A stretch of DNA of 64,000 bases. Source: Cristatella mucedo (taxonomy: Eukaryota > Bryozoa > Phylactolaemata > Cristatellidae). Shown here in pieces: positions 50,660 through 61,309 of the stretch (the stretch's first letter is position 1; each line of letters opens with the position of its first letter). Where the stretch lies: contig WPIO01000163.1 in assembly GCA_009760855.2 (NCBI GenBank), positions 62,001 to 126,000 on the forward strand. The letters are read 5' to 3'. The translations under genes and the position numbers were made by a program. The notes beneath the pieces were generated by a model. That model searched no databases, was not told where the DNA came from, and was given only the letters and a program-made list of their open reading frames with translations.

Positions 50660-52060
50660 TAGAATCTGCAGAACCGCGTTAAAATCCTACTAAAATGGCT
50701 TTAGTTATCACCAGTTATGTGTTACTGCATCCTCGAGGTATTCGTATTAGATTATCGATATTTCGATATATCGAGATTAGATTATCGTATTAGATTACCG
50801 AGGTATTCGGTGTTTGCATTCAACGCAAGACTGAAACCTCAAGAGCCCTCAAAATAAGATTTCAACAGAGGCCTACAGTGGCCATAAGCGGCCCATTTCG
50901 CAGCAAGCAAGACGATGCCGTGTAAAAATTATGCTACGAATCGTTTGCTCGCAAGTTGACTCGCAGTTTATCCGAACTAGCGCTTTACTTTCAATGAGTC
51001 GTCAGAAGATGGCCACAGTACGAATGCACGAACTCAAAATGGCGGTCGCAAGATGCATACATGCCTGGCCACATGGTGACGTGCGTGCACGTCTCGGCAG
51101 AAGCATTCATCGCCTAAATAGAAGCTCTGAAGAATAGTTTCTGAGGCCAGCGCGCACTGGCGGCGCGGTATCGCGGTACCTATACGCCGCGGGCCGGGAG
51201 CGGCGGCCGCTATTCGCCATCTCAGCAGCAGCAGCAGCACGGAGAGCTTAGCAACGGCGTCTTCCGGCTCCTCGTTCGCAGCTTCTCATTCACTGACTCA
51301 CGCTTCTAGTTTGGGACAGAATCGGTACCCTCGCACTAAGTTTCGCTTGCAGCGGTTATCATAACCGCCGAGTGGTAGCTAAGCCTCAATCACTACACAG
51401 CCAGCGTGCACATCCATGTCACGTTCAGGCCACCGCCGCAGCTGCAGAGGACGAAGCGACGAAGCTGAGAGCAGACGTCGGTTGAACGCTTGCGAGCGCT
51501 CGCCCGACGTCTTGGTAACTTTGCGGGGGATGAGGGTGCGGAGGAGGAGGAAGTACGTACGCTGCTTTTATATAACTCGAGCGAACCTGGATGCGCTTCA
51601 AGAGCGCAAGCGTAGTAAACTGTGACTTGTCCCCTTACGCTCGGACCAACGGACTCGCTGCTCAACAATCGAATGACGTGTAATGGGAGTGGCGCCGGAC
51701 CGCCTATGACTCAAGCGCAGATGTCAAGTCCGGTTGCACTCTCTCCAGACGGCTTTCGACATCTTACCGTTGTAAATGCTGTGCTAGTCGACGGGGTCAA
51801 GTGCGCTAAGCGTGAGAAATGATTGGCTCAAAGGAATAACTACAGCGATAGGCAGGGGCCAGACAGGGATTGGAGGGATAGGCACCCGATGGCGTGAAGC
51901 GTGAAGACGCTCAAGGCGACCGTTAGTTGTATAGGGACCTGGCTGCGAGAGTTTCATTCGGGCGGACGAGAGCTAAATGGATGTAGTGGTAGTAAAACTC
52001 CTGCACTTGCGCAGATCTACAAGTAACATGATGTCGAATTTTAAGAAGCTCTAGCCAGCC
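50660..52060. other. Upstream flank of gene B, no gene seen
   Basis: Includes a GC-rich part (51150-51260, with a (CAG)n run at 51222-51240) and GGAGGA repeats near 51540. A noncoding first exon of gene B could lie here, but no signal decides it. Confidence 0.4.
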
Positions 52061-52069
52061 ATTTGTTGG

Positions 52070-52390
52070 AACAAATGACGTATAACAGAGCATCACAGCG
52101 AGCTGGGCTGCTGTGCCTTCGCCATCATTAATTATGGCCACTGACGGCAGCATTTTGCTGCCGCATTTGATAAAACCATTCCGTCTGCGCATCGGCAACT
52201 CTTCGTTCGGACTTTCCCGTTTTCATTTTCGGCCCAGATTCCCTTCGATTTGCACTGCACGGCGAATCTCTTTTTCTGCCTTCTTTATTTAGGAGCGGTC
52301 AAATGGCGGTCGCGCGCTCGCGCGCCTTCGCGTGGTGGTCCGGTCGCAGTCGGCGGGCCATTCGCAGACGGCACTCCTCCTGGGGCGGGG
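52070..52390. repeat. Duplicated segment 2, copy 1 (pairs with 59205-59525)
   Basis: Shares AATGACGTATA, CACAGCGAGCTGGGCTGCTG, GGCAGCATTTTGCTGCCGCA and CTTCTTTATTTAGGAGCG in the same order. Nothing coding recognised. Confidence 0.88.
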
Positions 52391-52401
52391 CGGGGCAGTA
52401 G

Positions 52402-52614
52402 AGCGAGATGTTGAAACTACGGGGACGAACAGCTAATTGTACCTTGGTCTTCGCTGTTTCGTTCCAGCTTCTCAGTTAGCCGCTCGTATCTTGTTGTGCC
52501 GTAGCGGTTCGACTACGGAGTCGGGACCATCGCGAGCGAATGCAGGCATACGGAAGCATTGTTATTCCCGGGCTTCAGGAGTTGCAATAATTCATTTATA
52601 TTCACGGAGTTAAC
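52402..52614. repeat. Duplicated block 1, copy 2, left end (pairs with 26466-26682)
   Basis: GCGAGATGTTGAAACTACGG to TTCATTTATATTCACGGAGT; continues at 54346 after an intervening 1.73 kb. Confidence 0.9.
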
Positions 52615-53628
52615 TCCACCTGACCGGTGCGGCGCTTAATTGCTACAGACCGGCCCACGATACACTGTCGCTTTTGGCGCCCAGTTGTAGCGACATGTGT
52701 TTTGACAGCGCGACAGAGCTGCATTGCAGGGTGGAGCACAGGGCGACTTGGCGCTTGCGCGGCTACACCTCGGCAGAAGTGACAGACTGCTGGTGCGGAA
52801 GACAAGTCACAAGCCAAACAGCATGCCTCGTTCGCAGCATGTCCAAGGTGCCTTGAATGGGATTTAGTTTGCCTTGGGCGTTTCACAAATAAGTGTCTTG
52901 CTCCTATTGATAAACGCTATCAAGGTAGCTTCCGGAGACAGACATTTTGCCGACAGATGGGCTTCGCCAGTGGAGACCTCGTCGTCACAGGATACGTTGC
53001 TACCGCAGGCCTCCTCGTGGAGGAGATGTCGTCCGAATTAGAGGAACCGTCCTCCGAGTAGGCAGTTAGATGTTAGAGGCTAGAGGTTACAGCTAGAGGA
53101 GGTCACTAAGAGGCCCTTGGAACTAGCGTATTGAGGTAAGTGCCACTTCTCCTTTGAAGCGACCGGATCGCCCTTTCCCTCTGCCTCCTCTGCCTACTTT
53201 GGCAGCCCATTGCAGCATTCCTGCTGACGCCGCTGTCAGCTTCCGGGACGGACTCTTGCGGTTTCGTCTGCGCTGGCCGCGGTCCTCATCCCGAGGCGAC
53301 CGCAAGTCAGCTAGGCACCACGCCCTCTCGTGCCTCAAAGGCTCGCGCTCACAAATCTGGACCGGATGCGTCTCGACCGAACCGATCGTCGAGGTGGCAG
53401 AGCGTTCGCACTCTGCTGCAACCGCGTCCAGTGCGACTGCTGCGAGCATCCGGCTCCGGCAATGGCCTCGTCTCAGCAGAAGCTGAGCTTTCGTCCGCTC
53501 TGCTGTCGGACATTGTTGAGCTCCGCAAGCAGCCGGAAGTCATAGGACGAAGCGCTCGGTAAGAGTTCCGGAAATCGATAGCAAGTGCGGTCGTTCGGCT
53601 ACAGTTGAGAATGAGGAAAAGCTAAGAA

Positions 53629-53698
53629 CGTAAGCGCCTAGAAAGAGATTAAGTTCCCTGAGGGCGCTTTATCAAGTGCAATATTATTATTATTATTA
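53629..53698 (+). mobile_element. Solo LINE 3' tail
   Basis: CGTAAGCGCCTAGAAAGAGA, TTAAGTTCCCTGAGGGCGCT, TTATCAAGTGCAATATTATT: hairpin plus (ATT)n, no coding part. Confidence 0.87.
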
Positions 53699-53849
53699 AC
53701 GTAAGTGGCCAAATCCTTTAAGAAACAAATTTGACAAACATTCACTAACGGAGCTGCAGCAAGAGGAAACGTGGCCACTGCTTCAGCGAGCACTCTCGCT
53801 GCAGCTCGCTGTATTATTACTAGCCTTACTGAACAATGGGCTCTAAGAC

Positions 53850-53957
53850 CAATAATCATTTGATTGTGCTTCCTTTGCAACAAGTGTAAAGTGCCTAGAA
53901 AGGGATTAGAATCTCTGGATGCGCTATCACAAATTTGTTATTGTCGTTATTATTATT
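53850..53957 (+). mobile_element. Solo LINE 3' tail, diverged
   Basis: TTGATTGTGCTTCCTTTGCA, AAGTGCCTAGAAAGGGATTA, GAATCTCTGGATGCGCTATC, ATT-rich end. Confidence 0.8.
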
Positions 53958-54345
53958 AAGAGAGCGAAGAATGTCGGTCGCCATGTTCATGCAAATGTCA
54001 GGCGAGTACCGGCCGATGGATCTTAGTCTAGCGGTTAGGGGGACGTGCATCAAAATTTAGATTGCATACTTCTTGAGTCCTGCAGCAGACTACTTTATAT
54101 AATCTATATGCTGACGCATGATTCAGTGCCCTCAAGACTGCATGCCTAAGCTTGCTGATTCCTCAGTTGACCTAACACAAGTTCTTAGCCTCAGTTTATC
54201 CGGCATTGTCCAAGGCAGCTGCACTGAAGGTATTGTTCTGACACTTCAACACTGAGCCAGGACGCATGCAACTAGTCACTTTTCTGTCGTTCTCTCAAAG
54301 GCAACCGACTTTGCTTGACCAGCTAATTCGCCAAATAAAATAACT

Positions 54346-57300
54346 AACTAAGCAAATAAGGTCGGCATTAGTGGCTGCAAACGGATGGGGCTCTCAGTGC
54401 TAATGCAATGTTTATAGTGATCTCCTCTGAGTACGTCGCTCTTTTAGACTATCTGGAATTATATGGATTAATTAAGTGGATTAATCTAACAATCGATGGC
54501 GTTGACAGAAATGAGCAACAGGCCAACAAGCACCCCTGGGCAAGTGCACTCGATAATCTCACCCGGGCACCCTTGGTTTATCAATTCATTCGTTGAGCTC
54601 CGACGCACGCGCGACACCTAAGAGCACGCTGTCAGCGGTCCGCGGTCTCCGGTGTGACGTGGAAACTGAAACTGAGGACGGCTCTCGACGAGCCGGCTAC
54701 CCTAAAGGTATTCGCAGCCGAAGCACGCATTGCTATTTGCTAGAAAAGAAAAAAAGAACTTCGAAACAAACGACGTATAAAGTGCAGGCCTGTAAACAAT
54801 TCTTCACGGAAATCTGGGTTGGCCACCGATCTAGCCAGGTACGATGACGGCATCGACAAGTACACCGGCGAGCTTTAAAATAAGAGCGCATCTGTTTTCG
54901 CTCGCCAATTACAGTCTTGTGAATGGAAGGTTAAACTTGCAAGACGATTGGTAAGACTGAGCCACGTCAATCTCGGATTATTAACGGCGTGGCTGATGAG
55001 CTTTCAGCCTACTTTTTGTTAAAGCATTCGCGAAACAGTAAGGTCCACTCCTTCTGCTCCGAGCTTTGAATCATAACGCGAGATTAGTTTTTAGAAATTT
55101 TTGAAGCTATCTGTACATGAGGTGGGTACCATAAGTAAGGAGATTGTAAAATATACTACATATTATATAATATATATATATATATATTATAATATAAATT
55201 ACATATTATAGTAATAATTTTGCATTTCGTCCGCAGAGAACTTAATCTCTTTTTGGCACATTACATCTGCTGTAAAGGAAGCATGATCAAACGTTTAGTG
55301 GTGACCACAATAACGCCAACAAGCGAAACATGATTAGGGTGACATGCACAATATTAACGTGAAAATTTGGTTAGCGTTAGCATGCGCGGCGTCAGCACTC
55401 AAAAGCACTTACAAGACAAATCACAAGGATCCACTAAAGGCTATCCAAAACAGGTGCGTTTTTAGCTTCTTTTAAAAATGTCGTCAAGTCGGGGCATGTC
55501 GTGACGTCAGTCGGAAGTGAGTTCCGAGCTTTAGGTGCAGACGAAGTTAATGCAGGGTCTCCAAAGGATTTGAGGTCTTCCGAGGTGTAACTAAGCGACT
55601 TTATTCGGAAAAGCGGGAGCACGATGCCGGGTCAAGGTCGGGGAATAGATCCGATTGGTAGGTTGGAGCCAAAAAATAAAGGGACCTAAAAGTCAATGAC
55701 CAAACCTTGAAGCCGATACGCTTCTTGACTGGTCGCCAGTGCAGGTCGGTTAGAGAAGTGGCGTGATGAGGCAACTGCGACGCTCACGATAGACTAGCGT
55801 AGCTGCAGAGTGCCGCTTTGCACCAACTTTAAGCGCCCGATTGAATAGGCCTGTAGACCAGCAAGCAGTGACTTGCAGAAGTTGAGACGGGATAGTACGA
55901 ATCCGTGCACCAATGCGGATTTTGTATACCCGCCTAAACCAGCCCGAGTTTTAGCAATGTTATGTAACTGAAAGTAAGCAGACTTTACTGCAGAGCCGAC
56001 ATGGTCGTCTAGTGCAAAGTCACATCGGCGACAGAAGCTTTAGCTCTGCAGGTCCTAGACTGTGGAACTCGCTTCCCTGATTCTTACGCAACGGCAACTA
56101 CTCTCCTGCTGCCGATTGTGGCACATCCTGTGCAGCGGTCCTGAGCTGCTACATCCATGCTACTCACTACCTCAAAAGCTCTGCTGACTCTGCTATGCTT
56201 CCCACTTTCTCCTTGTTGCGTGAGTTGTCTTTTGGCGTCTAAATGCGTACCGAAAGCCTCTTAGGCTGTGATCGCGCTATACAAAACTCTCCTGCGTAAC
56301 AAACACATTGTCTTTTTGGCTTTATAGAGTTACAGACGGAGATTCATGACATTACAGAACTTTGGAACAGGACACCTAGATTTTGTGCAGATGCAAAGGA
56401 GATGCGCTGGCATTTTGAGCGTTAAGCTTTTGATTTCTCTCTCGAACTCGGTTTGCCCATGACTAGACTAGAACATACGACGTATAAAGTGCAGGCTTGT
56501 AGGCCATTCTTCTCGGAAATCTAGGTCGGCCGCCGATCTAGCCAGGTACGATGACGGCATCGACGAGTACACCGGCGAGCTTTAAAATAAAAGCTCATCT
56601 CTTTTCGCTCGCCAATTTCTGTGAACTCTTGTGAATCGGAGGTTAAACTTGCAAGACGCTTGGTAAGGCTGGGCCATCTCAATCCCGGAATATTAACGGC
56701 GTGCATGGTGAGCTTTCGGTCTACTTTTTGTTAAAACAATCCTAACGCATTCACGCCTCAGTAACGCCTACTCCTCCTACTCCAAGTTTTCAATCTTATT
56801 GCGCGATTTTTTTTAGAAATTTTTTAAGCTATCTGTACATGAGGTGGGTACCTTAAGAAAAGAGATTGTAATCTATATTACGTAATATATATTATAGTAA
56901 TAATTTCGCATTTCGCCGACAGAGAACTGGATCTCTTTCTAGGCACATTACATCTGCTCTAAAGTAAGCTTAATCAAAAGTTTAGTGGTGACGTACACAA
57001 CGCTAACAAGCGAAACATGATTAGGGTGACATGCACAATATTAACGTGAAAATGCTGTGAGCGGCAGCATACCCAGCGTCAGTACGCAAAAGAAAAATCA
57101 CGCACAAGAAAAATCACAAAAATCCACTGAAGGCTATCAAGCACATAGTCTTTTTAACTTTTTAGAGTTACAGATGGAGATTCATGACATTACAGAACTT
57201 TGGAACAGGACACCTAGATTTTGTTCAGATGCAAAGGAGATGCGCTGGCAGAGCATTTTGAGCGTTAAGCTTTCGATTTCTCTCTCGAACTCGGTTTGCC

Positions 57301-59191
57301 CATGACTAGACTAAAAGGGTCCGACATCAAAGGTACAGCAGCCACTTACGCTTGAGCTTCTTTTCAGACCGCTTATGTCCGATCTACACTGACTCCCCAC
57401 CATCATGCATCCGATCAATGTCAAGGTCATTTATTTACCTAGCAGGTCGCTTAACTCGCACGTACCTACCTATTCGACCTCTCTGCTCCTCAGAAGTCTC
57501 GCACTCTCGCACCACTCGCTCCTCAGCATTCATTCATCTCGCCATCCCTCGCACTAAATTGAAATTCTTTGGTGATTGAGCGTTCAGCTCATTTGCACCC
57601 ACAATCTGGAACAGGACACTACCTACGGTCGTCACCCGAAATGACCTAACATCATTCGTAGCGCCGAGCGCTCGGTGGCGGAAGCGTACGCACCTCTTAC
57701 CAAGCGGCTTAGCCAACTGCCGACCGCCTGTTCGATAGACGATAGTTCGATAGTTCGAGTGGCGCAACGAGGCCTTGGCCTCGACCCTCGGCGACAGCGT
57801 GTCTGGCTCAGAGCTGCTAACCATTAACTATAATAATAATAATATTGCACTTGATAAAGCGCCCTCAGAGAACTTAATCTCTCTCTAGGCGCTTTACATT
57901 TGCTGCAAAGTTATATGCAATAGAATAGTAAGTAAAATCATGCTTGAAAAACAAACAAAATGAATAATATGGTTAGGGGTGACATGCACAGGGTCAGCAT
58001 GCAAATGTGGTTACTGGCAGCATGCACAGTGTCAGCACGCATAAGCACATCAAGGACGAATCACAGGGACCCACTAAATGCTGTCCCAAATAGGTGTGTT
58101 TTTAAGTTTCTTTTAAATGTGGTCAGGTCAGAGGATGTTCTGACGCGGGTCGCGAGGCAGTTCCAGGCTTTGGGAGCATACGAGCTAAATGCACGGTCTC
58201 CAAAGGATTTAAGGTTTGTACGATGTATTTCCAGACTGTTGGATTCCGAAAACCGAGTGGTACGATGCTTGGCCTGATGGGGTAGTATATCTGAAAGGTA
58301 GTCTGGAGCCATAGAATGAAGAGACGTAAAAGTGAGCGACAAAACCTTGAAGTCAATCCGTTGCCTCACTGGTAGCCAGTGCAGGTCGACGAGAAGTGGA
58401 GTAATGTGGCAACTGCGACGCTCACGACAGACAAGCCTAGCTGCAGAGTTTTGCACCAGCTGCAATCGCCTGATCGCACATGCTGGTAGGCCTGTAAGCA
58501 GTGAGTTGCAGAAGTCGAGACGGGATGTCACGAATGCATGGACCAACTTGGACGTGGTATCCTTATCTAAACAAGCCCGAATTTTAGCAATGTTATGAAG
58601 CTGAAAATAGGCAGATTTGACTGTGGAGCTGATGTCGTCGTCTAACGAGAGGTCGCTTTGGAATATGACACCTAGATTTCGAGCTGATTCAACTGGGGAT
58701 ATGCTGGCAGAGCCAATTTTGAAAGTCAGCCTTTCCAATTTCTGAATCACATTGGGTCTGCCCATAACTAGTAAGTTAGTTTTATCATCGTTTAGTTTTA
58801 GAAAATTCGCTGCCATCCATGTGTGGATGTCATCAATGCATGCAGCAAGTGAGTTGAGAGAATTTGAGGTGCTCGAAGGCTGGGATGGATCAAAGCAAAG
58901 GTACAACTGAGTGTCATCCGCATAGAAGTGAAAGCTTAGATTGTGCTTGGCAATCACATCAGTAAGAGGGAGAGTATAAACGGTGAAAAGAACCGGACCT
59001 AGCACAGAGCCCTGAGGTACTCCATATTTTAGAGGTACTTCAGATGATCTTTGTCCATTCACGTCAATACTCTGGAGTCTCCCACTGAGATAGGACCTGA
59101 ACCACTGCAGAGCAGTGCCAGTGATGCCCAGACGAGATGAGAGGCGCTCTAGAAGTACTTTGTGATCGATGGTATCAAAAGCTGCCGAAAG
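54346..59191. repeat. Duplicated block 1, copy 2 (pairs with 26682-31540)
   Basis: Same contents as copy 1: LINE fragments at 55217-56020 (-), 56030-56345 (+), 57340-57835 (+) and the LINE 3' half at 57838-59191 (-). Offset about 27.66 kb. The TA tract is shorter here (55165-55190). Confidence 0.93.
57838..59191 (-). mobile_element. L2/CR1-type LINE, 5'-truncated, uninterrupted RT frame
   Basis: The minus-strand frame runs open from AAFDTIDHKVLLERLSSRLG through YGVPQGSVLGPVLF, FHFYADDTQLYLCFDPSQPS, LKLNDDKTNLLVMG, LVHAFVTSRLDFCNSLLTGL, HITPLLVDLHWLPVRQRIDF and SFGDRAFSSYAPKAWN to a stop at 58061, with no frameshift, unlike its duplicate at 30182. The frame's first 30 or so codons (59284-59192) are flanking DNA, so the element is cut at AAFDT and lacks the endonuclease and RT N-terminus. 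Tail hairpin at 57838-57911. Confidence 0.92.
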
Positions 59192-59204
59192 AAAATGACG
59201 AACA

Positions 59205-59525
59205 AATGACGTATAGCCGAGCACCACAGCGAGCTGGGCTGCTGCGCCTTCGCCATCATTAATTTTGGCCACTGACGGCAGCATTTTGCTGCCGCATTTG
59301 ATAAAACCATTCCGTCAGCGCATCGGCAACTTTTTCGTTCGGACTTTCCCGTTTTCATTTTCGGCCAAGATTCCCTTCGATTTGCACTGCACGGCGAATC
59401 TCTTTTTCTGCCTTCTTTATTTAGGAGCGATCAAATGGCAGTCTTGCGCTCGCGCGCTTTGGCGTGGCGGTCCGGTCGCAGTCGGCGGGCCACTCGCAGA
59501 CGGCGCTCCTCCTGGGGCGGGGCGG
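59205..59525. repeat. Duplicated segment 2, copy 2 (pairs with 52070-52390)
   Basis: Same sequence order as 52070-52390; directly abuts the truncated LINE of block 1. Confidence 0.88.
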
Positions 59526-59545
59526 GGCAGGGCGGGGCTGCGGTA

Positions 59546-61309
59546 CCTGCGTACGTGTGCGTGTGCCTGCGTGAATGTGTGGGTGTGTGCGTGCATTTGT
59601 GTACGCGTGCATGCGAGTGTGTGTGGGTGTGTGTGCTTAGGTGTGTGGGTGTGTGTGCGTGCGTGTGTGTGTGTGTGTGTGGGGGTGTGTCTGTGCGTGC
59701 GTGCGATTGTGTGTGTGGGTGTGTGTGTGCGTGCGTGAGTGCATGGATGTGTGTGTGTTTGTTTTTGTGTGTGGGCGCACGTGAGTACGGAGCAATCGAA
59801 CTCGTGCCGGCTGCTCGCTGTTTTGACTTGGCGGAGAAACCGCCAGAGGGCCGACGAAATGTAAAGCGCCTAGAAAGAGATTAAGTTCTATGAGGGCGCT
59901 TTATCAAGTGCATTATTATTATTATTAACTGACGCACCAAGGTAGTCTTAGGCCGCCAATTTCAGGGTCCGCAGGGTTTCCACGATTCGTTTTTCCTGAG
60001 GCGGTAGCCCTTGTCAAGCTCTTGGCGAAAAGAGACGTGTCAATCGCCTTGACAACGGATGAAGTGCCCAGCGTTGGCACGCATTACCACTCGCGGAAGT
60101 CAGAGGTCATTTCACTAAAGGACAATTCTCGCACGCTCAATATTGAACAAAAACCCGGTGCGATCGGCGGCTTTTTCAAAGAACAATCGAATACTCTCTA
60201 CGCGACTCCCGGCTCTAGGAAATCTTTCTCGCCATGCCGACGAGCGCGTCATTGTTTTACACACAGTTTCGGCGGGAGCGAGCGAGCGAAGCTTTCGCCA
60301 GCGGGCGCGCGTTCCCGAAGCTCTGCCATTACAGCTACGCAAATTAGGCTGTTAAATCAGCTAGCGTTCATTTAGCTTATTACGACCTTCGAACCCCTCG
60401 GGCCCGTCCCCCACCCCACGCCCAGCTGAGCCGTAGGCCAGGCCGTGAACCGCGTCCTCCGAACAGCCGCGTCCAACGGCCGCCGAGACGTCGACGGCCA
60501 AGGCCGGTCCGCAAGACGCTGTGGCCCCTCACCTCCCTAGCGGCGCCACCCAGCTACACCCCGTCGGACGAACTCGGCGCCACCAACCTAGAGAGCGAAA
60601 GTCGTCGGCGTCTTCGACTGCGTGCGAGCTTGCCGGTCGACTTCGCGGGTGGCGAACAGCAGCAGGGCTGCCCCGCGGCGCCGTCGACGGGTGCGCTCGC
60701 GACGCGTTCTGCAGCTTTTGCCCGTCTCTACGGTCCCCGCGGCCGCCGACGGCGCCGCCGCCATCGTCCCTGAATGCTCGGCCGACCGTGGCGAACGCGA
60801 GGAGCCCGCGGCACATGAGCGCTGGCGCCCGCGTTCGCGACGCGGGTCCTCCACCTTCCCAGTCTCGCGTGCGGGTCTACGCCCTCTGCCGACGTAGCTA
60901 ACGCGCTCGAGCGCTCGCTGGAGCGGCCGCTTACCGTCAGGCGACCTGCGTCCGAGCTGTGGGGCTCCGCTAGAGCGCGTCTTATCGACGGCGGCGGCGG
61001 GGGCAGAATCCGACCGACCGATCGATTCACGCCGAAACGAAATCGATCCGCGAGTTGCCGACCGCATATTATGTGTGCTACCGTTTCGCAGGCCGCTCAC
61101 TCAGCGGCCATTGTTACCAGCCGTCCAATGCAATGGCTCGTCGGCATTCTAAAGTCCGCGAGCCCGCGTCCGGGTGTTCATAGTCCGTCGGGTTGTGCCC
61201 CACCGGTGGCCGGCGTCCATCCTGACGTCCATGCCCCCTCCTGCCGCCGCCTGAGTCGGCTAGCTCTCCCTACTCGCGGTCGAGCTGTACCGTGTGCACC
61301 AACTCCCCT
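59546..61309. repeat. Duplicated block 3, copy 2 (pairs with 23889-25629)
   Basis: Starts with a GT microsatellite (59546-59785), longer than in copy 1. It has a solo LINE tail at 59859-59929 instead of the sequence found at 24050-24085 in copy 1, and lacks the SINE. The CpG-rich 900-bp part (60370-61300) is retained. Confidence 0.87.
59859..59929 (+). mobile_element. Solo LINE 3' tail
   Basis: TGTAAAGCGCCTAGAAAGAG, ATTAAGTTCTATGAGGGCGC, TTTATCAAGTGCATTATTAT. No LINE coding part next to it. Confidence 0.87.

Larger units (their letters stand above)
52615..54340. mobile_element. 1.73-kb segment present in only one copy of block 1
   Basis: Copy 1 reads AGTTAACTAAGCAAATAAGG without interruption at 26677-26696. 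In copy 2 the left side ends GGAGTTAACT and the right side resumes TAACTAAGCAAATAAGG, consistent with an insertion flanked by a 5-bp TAACT duplication. It ends in CCAAATAAAATAAC. No terminal inverted repeats and no recognisable protein. It contains two LINE tails at 53629-53698 and 53880-53957. Confidence 0.6.
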
